Of a stretch of DNA of 64,000 nt, positions 7,439 through 14,739 are shown piece by piece. The translations under genes were made by a program, and so were the position numbers. The stretch's first letter is position 1. The number at the start of each line of letters is the position of its first letter. Origin of the DNA: Streptomyces smyrnaeus (lineage in GTDB: Bacteria; Actinomycetota; Actinomycetes; Streptomycetales; Streptomycetaceae); assembly GCF_017676345.1 (NCBI RefSeq), contig NZ_JAFFZM010000009.1, positions 62,001 to 126,000 of the forward strand. The letters are read 5' to 3'. The notes below the pieces were generated by a model. The model did no database searches, was not told the DNA's origin, and saw nothing but the letters and a program-made list of their open reading frames with translations.

Positions 7439-7921
7439 ATGCTCACCACCACCGTCTGCGCCGCGCTCTCCGCGGCGGGCCTCGCCGTCGCCTTCCTGAC
7501 GGCGTGGCGGCGCCGCTTCGCCGCCGCGACGCGCCTCGCCGCCGTCGCGCTGGTGCCGGTCGGGCTGGCGATGTCCGGGCTGGTCGGCCTCGGCGGCAAG
7601 ATCGGCAGGGCGTTCGGCAACTGGGCGGCCGACCTGGTGCTCAAGCCGACCGTCTGGGCCGGTTTCGCCGTGCTCGCCTGCGCCGTCGTGCTGTGGATCA
7701 TCGGCCGTGCCGCCGCCGGCCGTGCCGCGTCCAAGCCCGCCGACCGGCCGTCCCGCGCCACGGAGCCCGCCGCCGGGACGCCCGCTCTCGGGTCGTCCGG
7801 CCCGCCGGCCACCCAGCGCAAGGCCAAGCCCGAGAAGAGCAGGTCACGCAAGAGCGAGCCCGCCGCACCCGGCGAGGACTTCTCCGACATCGAGGCCATA
7901 CTCAAGAAGCACGGCATCTGA
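7439..7921 (+). CDS. Predicted membrane protein with basic/Pro-rich tail, unknown function
   Basis: Function not recognised. The protein is 160 aa. Hydrophobic segments lie at about residues 5-20 (CAALSAAGLAVAFLTA), 32-48 and 74-90 (WAGFAVLACAVVLWIIG), so three membrane passes are likely. A low-complexity cytoplasmic or extracellular tail (about 95-145) is rich in Ala, Pro, Lys and Ser, and the end, DFSDIEAILKKHGI, looks like a short conserved amphipathic helix that may bind a partner. The ATG at 7439 starts the hydrophobic segment directly, but its GGAG is only 2 nt away, so an upstream start is possible. Confidence 0.7.
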   Translation: MLTTTVCAALSAAGLAVAFLTAWRRRFAAATRLAAVALVPVGLAMSGLVGLGGKIGRAFGNWAADLVLKPTVWAGFAVLACAVVLWIIGRAAAGRAASKPADRPSRATEPAAGTPALGSSGPPATQRKAKPEKSRSRKSEPAAPGEDFSDIEAILKKHGI

Positions 7922-8085
7922 CCGGCCCGGCAGCTGACCGACTCGGGCTCCGGCAGCCCCGGCGTCCGGCGGGCGCGGCTTTAACATGCCCGCGGTGACG
8001 GAAGCGGGCCTTTGACCGGAAACCACCGGAAAAGGGGTCAAGCAGTCCGGCGGGGTCCCGGGGGCTGCGACATGATCGCGGCGAG

Positions 8086-8247
8086 ATGGACACAACGCCG
8101 AACTCCGCGATCGAGCTCGACGAGCTGCCGCCCTCCGAGCCCAAGGGATGCCTGTACGCACTCTCCCAACCGCCGCTGATGCTGTTCCTCGCGGTGATCG
8201 CCGTGTTGATCGGTGCGGCGGGGGCGCACGACCTGCTCTTGCTGTGA
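8086..8247 (+). CDS. Small single-pass membrane protein (53 aa)
   Basis: Short gene: an acidic N-terminus (residues 1-20, with ELDELPPSEPK) is followed by a hydrophobic C-terminal helix (about 31-46, LMLFLAVIAVLIGAAGA) and a HDLLLL end. This is the layout of a tail-anchored or single-pass membrane protein. The AUG at 8086 has a weak GGCGAG upstream. It lies between the 160-aa membrane protein and the convergent CGNR gene. Function unknown; reported because the reading frame is clean and the topology is protein-like. Confidence 0.5.
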   Translation: MDTTPNSAIELDELPPSEPKGCLYALSQPPLMLFLAVIAVLIGAAGAHDLLLL

Positions 8248-8280
8248 GCGCCGGAGTGCGCGGGCGGCGCCCCGGAGGGA

Positions 8281-8853
8281 TCAGCTGCCGGGGGTGGCCT
8301 CTTCCGACTCCCGGCGGCGGGCGCGGTAGGCGGCCACATGGAGGCGGTTGCCGCAGGTACGGCTGTCGCAGTAGCGGCGGGAGCGGTTGCGGGACAGGTC
8401 GATGAAGGCACGTCGGCAATCCGGAGCCGAACAGCGGCGCAGCCGGTCGAGCTCTCCGGAGACCAGGACGAACGCCAGCGCCATTCCGCAGTCGGCCGCC
8501 AGGTGCTGGGCGACGGAGGCGTCCGGCGCGAAGTAGTGGACGTGCCAGTCGTAGCCGTCGTGGTCGGTCAGCTGTGGCGTGGTCCCGGCCTCCGCCACCA
8601 GTGCGTTGATCAGCCCGGCCGCCGTACGCGAGTCCTCCGCGGCGAACACCTGCGCGAAGCGCTCCCGTACCTCCCGTACGGCCCGCAGATCCTCCTCGGT
8701 GAGCGTGCCGACGCCGCTGACGTCGTTGCGCTCGACGTAGGTGCGCAGGTCCGCCACGGACATCAGCGTGTCGGGGGTGTCGCCGTCCGCCATGGTGTTC
8801 AGCAGCTCGACCGCCTGGTCGAGCGCACACCGGGTGTCGTGGTTGATCTGCAC
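8281..8853 (-). CDS. ABATE/CGNR zinc-finger transcription regulator
   Basis: A protein of 190 aa. The N-terminal two thirds (about 1-135) match the ABATE-domain layout of predicted stress regulators. The C-terminus has the CGNR zinc finger: RCSAPDCRRAFIDLSRNRSR then YCDSRTCGNRLHVAAYRARR, giving four cysteines and the CGNR name motif. Known in the family: the finger binds DNA and the ABATE domain is thought to sense a ligand. Targets unknown. It lies downstream of ssgB on the same strand but is separated by the strong terminator at 8968-9009, so it is probably independent. Confidence 0.9.
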   Translation of the reverse strand: MQINHDTRCALDQAVELLNTMADGDTPDTLMSVADLRTYVERNDVSGVGTLTEEDLRAVREVRERFAQVFAAEDSRTAAGLINALVAEAGTTPQLTDHDGYDWHVHYFAPDASVAQHLAADCGMALAFVLVSGELDRLRRCSAPDCRRAFIDLSRNRSRRYCDSRTCGNRLHVAAYRARRRESEEATPGS

Positions 8854-8967
8854 GGGCCGCTCCTGCCGTGTCCGGGAACATCTCCGGCCTGATGCGGAAG
8901 CCTAGTCGCTGCGCCGCACGCGGGAGCCGGTCGTTTCCGGACGGTGCTCACCCCGTCGCGGAACGCA

Positions 8968-9009
8968 GCGACGCCGCCGCCGCGTAGGGATACGCGGCGG
9001 CGGCGTCGC
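8968..9009 (-). terminator. Strong stem-loop terminator after ssgB
   Basis: Perfect 19-bp stem (left arm 8968-8986, right arm 8991-9009) with a four-base loop, rich in GCC/GGC repeats. It lies about 95 bp beyond the ssgB stop codon on the minus strand. Confidence 0.8.
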
Positions 9010-9102
9010 AGTGTGCCGTTACACGAAGCGGTGCCGTGGCACACGGCTGCCGGGGACCGTCGGCCGTCGCCCCGAGTCGGACGGCCGCGGTGACCGGCGG
9101 TC

Positions 9103-9516
9103 TCAGCTCTCGGCGAGGATGTGCGAGAGCTCGGTGTCGAGGTCGAAGTGGCGGTGCTCGGTACCGGGCGGCACGGCCGCGTCGGTCCGCTTGAGGAAGG
9201 ATTCCAGTGCCCGCGCCGGGGCCTCGAGCAGGGCCTCGCCCTCCGGAGAGCTGAGGGCGATGCATGCCACGGACTGGCCGTGGCTGCGGGACGGCCAGAC
9301 TCGGACGTCCCCGGTGCCTGTGGGCCGGTGCAGGCCCTCGGCCAGGAGGTCGCGGGCGAAGACCCACTCCACGGTCTCCTCGGCACCGGTGTGGAAGGTG
9401 GCGTGCACGGCGTAGGGGTCCGCCGTGTCGTACCGCAGGCCCGCTGGTACAGGCAGTGAGGACTCGCTCGAAACAACGAGGCGCAGGTGCAGCTCACAGC
9501 TCACCGTTGTGTTCAT
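9103..9516 (-). CDS. ssgB: SsgB, sporulation-specific cell-division activator
   Basis: A protein of 137 aa recognised as SsgB of the actinomycete-only SsgA-like family, by MNTTVSCELHLRLVVSSE, DPYAVHATFHTGAEETVEW, DLLAEGLHRPTGTGDVRVWP and the end LSHILAES. In Streptomyces, SsgB is placed at sporulation septa by SsgA and recruits FtsZ, so it fixes septum sites in aerial hyphae. The ATG at 9516 gives the length I recall for SsgB; the ribosome binding site there is poor, and an in-frame start lies 22 codons upstream. Its presence ties the organism to sporulating filamentous actinobacteria. Confidence 0.96.
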   Translation of the reverse strand: MNTTVSCELHLRLVVSSESSLPVPAGLRYDTADPYAVHATFHTGAEETVEWVFARDLLAEGLHRPTGTGDVRVWPSRSHGQSVACIALSSPEGEALLEAPARALESFLKRTDAAVPPGTEHRHFDLDTELSHILAES

Positions 9517-9578
9517 AAGCGCCAGGGCCTTTCGCTCAGTGTGCGCTCGGGGATTCGCACGTCGGCGCAATCGACATG

Positions 9579-9601
9579 CCACCTACGCGCCGGTTGTAAA
9601 C
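9579..9601 (-). promoter_or_regulatory. Possible SigH/SigB-type promoter for ssgB
   Basis: On the minus strand, GTTT (9598-9601) is followed after 14 nt by GGTGGC (9579-9584). This partly matches the GTTT-N14-16-GGGTAT pattern of SigB/SigH-type promoters, which are known to drive ssgB in Streptomyces coelicolor. The -10 match is only partial. It lies about 63 nt upstream of the ssgB ATG. Confidence 0.35.
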
Positions 9602-9715
9602 CCCTCTGACTGATTTGTGCGGAATCGAATCCTTCGTACGGCTCTTGTAGGTTTGAGGCGTACGGCCGATCCAGTGAACCGACCTCACCGAAAGGTGTCA
9701 GGTACCTTGTCCCTC

Positions 9716-10072
9716 ATGACTGCGGAGAGTGACGCGATGCCGCGTGAAATCCGGGAGGACAAGCCGCTCGGCTCCCGTGCGCCGAGATTTGTGCAGGCTT
9801 CCCGGCCGCTGCACATGAGCTGGCGTGTCGTGATCTTCATCGTCGGCCTGGCGATCGTGGTCGGCGGCATCATCATGCTGCCGCTCCCGGGCCCGGGCTG
9901 GTTGGTGATCTTCGGTGGGATGGCCGTGTGGGCCACCGAGTTCGTCTGGGCGCAGCACGTCCTGCGCTGGACCAAGCGCAAGTACCACGAAGGTACCCAG
10001 TGGCTGAAGGAGCGCCGGACCGCCCGCAAGGAGCGCAAGCTGGCCCGGAGAGCGGAGCGGCGGTCCCGCTGA
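9716..10072 (+). CDS. PGPGW-motif transmembrane protein (TIGR02611-like)
   Basis: A protein of 118 aa from the ATG at 9716. Two hydrophobic segments (VVIFIVGLAIVVGGIIMLP and WLVIFGGMAVWATEFVWA) flank the conserved LPGPGW motif that characterises this family of small membrane proteins. A highly basic C-terminal tail (KERRTARKERKLARRAERRSR region) is probably cytoplasmic and near the membrane surface. In-frame starts exist at GTG 9695 and further upstream, so the N-terminus is uncertain. Function unknown. Divergent from ssgB and directly followed by a tRNA-Val. Confidence 0.78.
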   Translation: MTAESDAMPREIREDKPLGSRAPRFVQASRPLHMSWRVVIFIVGLAIVVGGIIMLPLPGPGWLVIFGGMAVWATEFVWAQHVLRWTKRKYHEGTQWLKERRTARKERKLARRAERRSR

Positions 10073-10118
10073 TGGTCATGAGCACCCGCTGACATGCGGT
10101 AATGTTGAGCGCGCCGGC

Positions 10119-10190
10119 GGGCGATTAGCTCAGCGGGAGAGCGCTTCGTTCACACCGAAGAGGTCACTGGTTCGAACCCAGTATCGCCCA
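10119..10190 (+). tRNA. tRNA-Val (CAC)
   Basis: A 72-nt cloverleaf: acceptor GGGCGAT / ATCGCCC plus A, anticodon stem CTTCG/CGAAG, loop TTCACAC (anticodon CAC), T-loop TTCGAAC. CCA not encoded. Followed by a strong hairpin. Confidence 0.95.
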
Positions 10191-10200
10191 CTCGATGCAC

Positions 10201-10233
10201 CGGGGCCCGGAAGCGACCAGCTTCCGGGCCCCG
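10201..10233 (+). terminator. Terminator after the first tRNA-Val (CAC)
   Basis: Perfect 14-bp stem CGGGGCCCGGAAGC / GCTTCCGGGCCCCG with loop GACCA, 11 nt after the tRNA and 25 nt before the start of the SRPBCC gene. Confidence 0.8.
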
Positions 10234-10257
10234 AAGCGTTGCGGGGGAGATGAGCGC

Positions 10258-10725
10258 GTGGGCCGGGACCGGAACCACTACCGCTTCCGTACGGCATGGC
10301 AGATCCAGGCTCCGCCAGGACGCGTCTACACCGTGCTGGAACGCGTCGAGCGGTATCCCGAGTGGTGGCCGCAGGTGCGCCGGCTCTCCCGCACCGGCGA
10401 GGACAGCGCGACGTTGCATATCCGCTCCGCACTTCCCTATGAACTCTCCGTGACTCTGCGTCCCGTTCGGCGCGACCCGGCAGCCGGAATCCTCCAGATA
10501 CACATGAGCGGCGACATGGACGGCTGGGCCCGCTGGACCATAGGCCCCGGCTCCGCTGCGGGCACCCCGGTGCTCTTCGAGCAGGAGGTGGAGGTCAACA
10601 AGCGGCTGTTGCGCATCTGCGCCGTCCCCGGCCGCCCCCTGTTCATCGCCAATCACCGGCTGATGATGCGCAGCGGTCTGCGCGGCCTGCGGGCCCTGCT
10701 GGAAAGGGGTTTGGATGAAGAGTGA
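10258..10725 (+). CDS. SRPBCC (START/polyketide-cyclase-like) family protein
   Basis: A protein of 155 aa with the helix-grip fold layout of SRPBCC proteins: an N-terminal strand entering FRTAWQIQAPPGRVYTVL, then ERYPEWWPQVRRL, the standard dehydrase/cyclase start, and a long C-terminal helix after NHRLMMRSGLRGL. The fold forms a deep cavity for a hydrophobic ligand; the ligand here is unknown. GTG at 10258 chosen because GGGGGAGA lies 7 nt upstream. The gene sits exactly between two tRNA-Val (CAC) genes. Its 3' end probably carries the promoter of the second tRNA. Confidence 0.82.
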   Translation: MGRDRNHYRFRTAWQIQAPPGRVYTVLERVERYPEWWPQVRRLSRTGEDSATLHIRSALPYELSVTLRPVRRDPAAGILQIHMSGDMDGWARWTIGPGSAAGTPVLFEQEVEVNKRLLRICAVPGRPLFIANHRLMMRSGLRGLRALLERGLDEE

Positions 10726-10740
10726 GACGCACTGTATTGT
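10711..10740 (+). promoter_or_regulatory. Candidate housekeeping promoter for the second tRNA-Val
   Basis: TTGGAT (10711-10716), an 18-nt spacer and TATTGT (10735-10740) resemble a SigA/HrdB promoter. It overlaps the last codons of the SRPBCC gene and lies about 36 nt before the tRNA at 10776. Confidence 0.4.
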
Positions 10741-10775
10741 TCTGCCCGTACCGCCGCACGACGGCGGAACACCCG

Positions 10776-10847
10776 GGGCGATTAGCTCAGTGGGAGAGCG
10801 CTTCGTTCACACCGAAGAGGTCACTGGTTCGAACCCAGTATCGCCCA
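10776..10847 (+). tRNA. tRNA-Val (CAC), second copy
   Basis: A 72-nt cloverleaf identical to the gene at 10119-10190 except for one base in the D-loop (CAGTGGGA against CAGCGGGA). Anticodon CAC. Followed after 9 nt by a terminator hairpin. Confidence 0.95.
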
Positions 10848-10856
10848 CCCCGTGTT

Positions 10857-10898
10857 CACCAGAGGCCGGACCGTCAGCAGACGGTCCGGCCTCTGGTG
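10857..10898 (+). terminator. Very strong terminator after the second tRNA-Val
   Basis: Perfect 19-bp stem (CACCAGAGGCCGGACCGTC, 10857-10875; its complement at 10880-10898) with an AGCA loop, directly after the tRNA. Confidence 0.88.
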
Positions 10899-11034
10899 CT
10901 CGTCTTCCACCTCTGCTGCGTATCTCCGCTTCCTCACCTCCCCGACCTCCCGCTTCTCGTCCCCGAAGTGGCCGTTTGCGGCACCGATCCGTGGTCAGGA
11001 GAAGGAGGGAAGTGGCCGGGACACGGAGAGCGTG

Positions 11035-11952
11035 ATGCGAGTCGCCGCCGACGACGATGAAATCCACTGGAGACGCGAACTGCCCGCGAGTAACACGGCA
11101 GCCACCTGGCGCGCCCGGCAGAAGCTGGGCACGGCAGCCCGAGCGATGCTGCGCGCCGGTGCCCTGGCCGCCCAGCGGGTCACCGGCTTCCACGGGGCGC
11201 GCGGCGAACGCCGGGCCGACGCGTTCACCGAGCGGGTGCGCTACGAGGAGAGCGCCGAGAAGGGCGGCGCGGGCCGACTGCTGACCGCCCGCGTCCCTGC
11301 GGGGCCGCAGGACGGCAGCCGGGAACTCGCGGTGCTCAGCCGCGCCCTGCGGGCAGCCGCCGACGCGGTGTCCCGCTATCGCGCCACCGGCGCCACGGAG
11401 CACTTCGACGCCGCTGTGGCCGACGGCTGCTGCGCCGAACTGACCGAATCCCTCTGCCAATTGGTACGCGGCACGGAGAGCGTGCAGATCACCCTGGCCT
11501 GGTCCCGGCGGGCCGGAACGCCGCCGGACTGCCCGCAGCGGCCGCTCCCCGTCGTCTTCACCCCCGGCGATCTGCCCGCACTGGAACAGGCCGGGCGGCA
11601 CTACGAGCGTGCCGAGCCCTCCGTCCCCGTACGGGTGACCGGCACCGTGGTACGGCTGCGCCGCGCCCGGCCCGACGGACCCGGGTCGGTACGGCTGGAC
11701 GTGCTGGCCGGGGCCGAGGTCACCCAGGTACGGGCCCGGCTGGACGAGGAGGGCTACCGCCGCGCCGTCCACGCCCATCTGGCGGGGCTGCCGCTGCGGA
11801 TCGCCGGGCTGCTGGAGAGCAGAGGCGGCTTCCGGCGGCTCAGCGGCGCGTACGACGTCGCCCCCGTGCCGGTGCCCGAGGCGGCGCGGGAGCGGCTGCT
11901 GAAACGACTGCGCAACGACCTCGACGACTTCGAGCGCGGCATGGGCGGCTGA
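11035..11952 (+). CDS. Conserved-looking hypothetical protein (305 aa)
   Basis: No family recognised. The protein is Arg/Ala-rich, with no signal peptide or membrane segment. The N-terminal part (1-85) is helical and basic; about residues 86-145 look like a helix pair with CCAELTESLCQLV, which resembles helical segments of regulatory proteins; the C-terminal half (about 185-275) alternates strands and helices and ends in a leucine-rich helix RERLLKRLRNDLDDFERG. ATG at 11035 with GGAG 6 nt upstream; GTG three bases earlier is also possible. It stands alone between the tRNA terminator and thrS. Confidence 0.68.
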   Translation: MRVAADDDEIHWRRELPASNTAATWRARQKLGTAARAMLRAGALAAQRVTGFHGARGERRADAFTERVRYEESAEKGGAGRLLTARVPAGPQDGSRELAVLSRALRAAADAVSRYRATGATEHFDAAVADGCCAELTESLCQLVRGTESVQITLAWSRRAGTPPDCPQRPLPVVFTPGDLPALEQAGRHYERAEPSVPVRVTGTVVRLRRARPDGPGSVRLDVLAGAEVTQVRARLDEEGYRRAVHAHLAGLPLRIAGLLESRGGFRRLSGAYDVAPVPVPEAARERLLKRLRNDLDDFERGMGG

Positions 11953-12125
11953 CGGGCCCCGGCCGCGATCCCGCACGCACCGCCACCGCCGTACGGGAAG
12001 GTCCCGGGGTCGTGACCGTTTCGCGGTCGGGGGGCGTTGCTCGGTACGATTCGACGGCGCGGCGCATGTCCGCGCTCACGGCGTGGCGACGGCCGCGCGT
12101 CCCAGGTGAGAGTCAGGAGAGACCG

Positions 12126-14108
12126 GTGTCAGATGTCCGTGTGACCATCCAACGCGATTCCGAGCGGGAAGAGCGCGTGGTGACGACGGGCACTACGGCC
12201 GCCGCGCTCTTCGAGGGCGAGCGTTCCGTCGTCGCCGCCCGTGTCGCCGGAGAGCTGAAGGACCTCACCCACCCGCTGGCCGACGGGGACGAGGTCGAAC
12301 CCGTCGAGATCACCAGCGACGACGGTCTGAACATCCTGCGCCACTCCACCGCACATGTGCTGGCGCAGGCCGTCCAGGAGCTCTTCCCCGAGGCGAAGCT
12401 CGGCATCGGTCCGCCCATCAAGGACGGCTTCTACTACGACTTCGACGTCGCGGAGCCCTTCACCCCCGACGATCTCAAGCGCATCGAGAAGAAGATGCAG
12501 CAGATCCAGAAGCAGGGCCAGCGCTTCTCCCGCCGCGTCACCACCGACGAGGCCGCCCGCGAGGAGCTGGCGGACGAGCCGTACAAGCTGGAGCTGATCG
12601 GCCTCAAGGGCAGCGCGGCGGACGCCGCCGAAGGCGCCTCGGCCGAGGTCGGCTCCGGCGAGCTGACGATCTACGACAACCTCGACGCCAAGAGCGGCGA
12701 GCTGTGCTGGAAGGACCTGTGCCGGGGCCCGCACCTGCCCACCACCCGGCTGATCCCCGCCTTCAAGCTGATGCGCTCGGCCGCCGCCTACTGGCGCGGC
12801 AGTGAGAAGAACCCGCAGCTCCAGCGGATCTACGGCACCGCATGGCCGACCAAGGACGAGCTCAAGCAGTACCTGGAATTCCTCGCCGAAGCCGAGAAGC
12901 GCGACCACCGCAAGCTCGGCACCGAACTGGATCTCTTCTCCATCCCCGAGGAACTGGGCTCCGGCCTCGCCGTCTTCCACCCCAAGGGCGGTGTCGTCCG
13001 CAAGGTGATGGAGGACTACTCGCGCCGGCGGCACGAGGAGTCCGGCTACGACTTCGTCAACACGCCGCACATCACCAAGGAGCGGCTCTTCGAGATCTCC
13101 GGGCACCTGCCGCACTACGCGGAGGGCATGTTCCCGCCGCTGGAGTTCGACGAGCAGAACTACCGCCTCAAGGCGATGAACTGCCCGATGCACAATCTGA
13201 TCTTCCGTGCGCGGGGACGCTCCTACCGCGAGCTGCCGCTGCGGTTGTTCGAGTTCGGCACGGTCTACCGGTACGAGAAGTCCGGCGTCGTCCACGGGCT
13301 CACCCGCGCCCGTGGCTTCACCCAGGACGACTCGCACATCTACTGCACCAAGGAGCAGATGCCGGACGAGTTGGACAATCTGCTCACCTTCGTCCTCAAC
13401 CTGCTCCGCGACTACGGTCTGAGCGACTTCTACCTCGAGCTGTCCACCCGCGACCCCGAGTCGGACAAGTTCATGGGCACCGACGAGGAGTGGGAGGAGG
13501 CCACCGAGGCACTGCGGCAGGCCGCCGGGAAGCAGGGCCTGGAGCTGGTCATGGACCCGGGCGGCGCCGCCTTCTACGGGCCGAAGATCTCCGTCCAGGC
13601 CCGGGACGCCATCGGCCGCACCTGGCAGATGTCCACCATCCAGGTCGACTTCCAGCAGCCCGCCCGCTTCGGGCTGGAGTACACCGCGGCCGACGGCTCC
13701 CGCCAGCAGCCCGTGATGATCCACCGCGCTCTCTTCGGCTCCATCGAGCGGTTCTTCGCCGTCCTGCTGGAGCACTACGCGGGCGCCTTCCCGGCGTGGC
13801 TCGCCCCGGTGCAGGCGGTCGGCATCCCGATCGGCGACGACCACGTTCCGTACCTGACGGAGTTCGCCGCCGCCGCGAAGGCCAAGGGGCTGCGGATGGA
13901 GGTCGACTCCTCGTCGGACCGGATGCAGAAGAAGATCCGCAACGCGCAGAAGGCGAAGACCCCGTTCATGGTGATCGCGGGTGACGAGGACATCGCCAAC
14001 GGCGCGGTCTCGTTCCGCTACCGGGACGGGTCGCAGAAGAACGGCATTCCGCGTGACGAGGCCATCGCGGAGATCCTCGACGCCGTGGAGCGCCGCATCC
14101 AGGTGTGA
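12126..14108 (+). CDS. thrS: Threonyl-tRNA synthetase
   Basis: Class II synthetase of about 660 aa that charges tRNA-Thr with threonine. Domains in order: N-terminal TGS (about 1-65), the editing domain with HSTAHVLAQAV and CWKDLCRGPHLPTT (about 66-235), the catalytic core with NCPMHNLIF zinc residues, motif 2 in FEFGTVYRYEKSGVVHGLTRARGF, motif 3 near QQPVMIHRALFGSIER, and the C-terminal anticodon-binding domain. GTG at 12126 with AGGAG 8 nt upstream. No T-box leader is visible in the 170-bp gap before it. Followed by a terminator and a HIT-family gene. Confidence 0.97.
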   Translation: MSDVRVTIQRDSEREERVVTTGTTAAALFEGERSVVAARVAGELKDLTHPLADGDEVEPVEITSDDGLNILRHSTAHVLAQAVQELFPEAKLGIGPPIKDGFYYDFDVAEPFTPDDLKRIEKKMQQIQKQGQRFSRRVTTDEAAREELADEPYKLELIGLKGSAADAAEGASAEVGSGELTIYDNLDAKSGELCWKDLCRGPHLPTTRLIPAFKLMRSAAAYWRGSEKNPQLQRIYGTAWPTKDELKQYLEFLAEAEKRDHRKLGTELDLFSIPEELGSGLAVFHPKGGVVRKVMEDYSRRRHEESGYDFVNTPHITKERLFEISGHLPHYAEGMFPPLEFDEQNYRLKAMNCPMHNLIFRARGRSYRELPLRLFEFGTVYRYEKSGVVHGLTRARGFTQDDSHIYCTKEQMPDELDNLLTFVLNLLRDYGLSDFYLELSTRDPESDKFMGTDEEWEEATEALRQAAGKQGLELVMDPGGAAFYGPKISVQARDAIGRTWQMSTIQVDFQQPARFGLEYTAADGSRQQPVMIHRALFGSIERFFAVLLEHYAGAFPAWLAPVQAVGIPIGDDHVPYLTEFAAAAKAKGLRMEVDSSSDRMQKKIRNAQKAKTPFMVIAGDEDIANGAVSFRYRDGSQKNGIPRDEAIAEILDAVERRIQV

Positions 14109-14127
14109 GCGCACAGCGCCGAAGAGG

Positions 14128-14157
14128 AGGGGCGGTCCCGTCCGGGGGCCGCCCCTG
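14128..14157 (+). terminator. Stem-loop after thrS
   Basis: Stem AGGGGCGGTCCC / GGGGCCGCCCCT (one G-T pair) in the 87-bp gap between thrS and the HIT gene. Confidence 0.6.
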
Positions 14158-14195
14158 CTCGTGTCCGGCGCCGTACGGCGCATAAGCTGGCCGGC

Positions 14196-14735
14196 ATGAC
14201 GAGCGAGCCGGAGCAGCAGATCGGAGTGGGGGCGCCGGACCAGTTCCAGCGCCTGTGGACGCCCCACCGGATGGCTTACATCCAGGGCGAGAACAAGCCG
14301 AGCGGCCCCGGCGCCGAGGACGGCTGCCCGTTCTGCACCATCCCGGAGAAGTCCGACGCGGACGGCCTGATCATCGCCCGCGGCGAGTACGTCTACGCGG
14401 TGCTCAACCTCTACCCGTACAACGGCGGCCACCTCATGACCGTCCCCTTCCGGCACATCGCGGACTACACCGAGCTGGACGACGCCGAGACGCTGGAGCT
14501 GGCGGAGTTCACCAAGCACGCGATGACGGTGCTGCGCCGCGTCTCCGGAGCCCACGGCTTCAACGTCGGGATGAACCAGGGCTCGGTCGCCGGGGCCGGT
14601 ATCGCCGCCCATCTGCACCAGCACGTGGTGCCCCGCTGGGGCGGCGACACCAACTTCATGCCGGTGGTCGGCCACACGCGGGTGCTGCCGCAGCTCCTCG
14701 CCGACACCCGCGCGATGCTCGCCGAGGCGTGGTGA
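14196..14735 (+). CDS. HIT-family nucleotide hydrolase/phosphorylase
   Basis: A protein of 179 aa of the histidine-triad superfamily, which act on nucleoside phosphates such as AMP derivatives or Ap4A. The catalytic triad region HLHQHVVPRWGGD is intact near residue 142. An upstream CPFC pair (GCPFCTIPEK, about 45-54) is typical of the Ap4A-phosphorylase/FHIT-like branch. ATG start at 14196. From memory, such a gene lies between thrS and phospholipid/PIM genes in many actinobacteria, so the pairing is a conserved arrangement here too. Substrate not determined. Confidence 0.92.
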   Translation: MTSEPEQQIGVGAPDQFQRLWTPHRMAYIQGENKPSGPGAEDGCPFCTIPEKSDADGLIIARGEYVYAVLNLYPYNGGHLMTVPFRHIADYTELDDAETLELAEFTKHAMTVLRRVSGAHGFNVGMNQGSVAGAGIAAHLHQHVVPRWGGDTNFMPVVGHTRVLPQLLADTRAMLAEAW

Positions 14736-14739
14736 CCCC

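Noticed and set aside
11953..12125. T-box or other amino-acid riboswitch before thrS
   Set aside because: No T-box core sequence or antiterminator stem is seen; 170 bp shows no conserved pattern I recognise.
12129..14675. Minus-strand frame of about 848 codons opposite thrS
   Set aside because: A mirror of thrS codon bias; thrS has full synthetase motifs on the plus strand.
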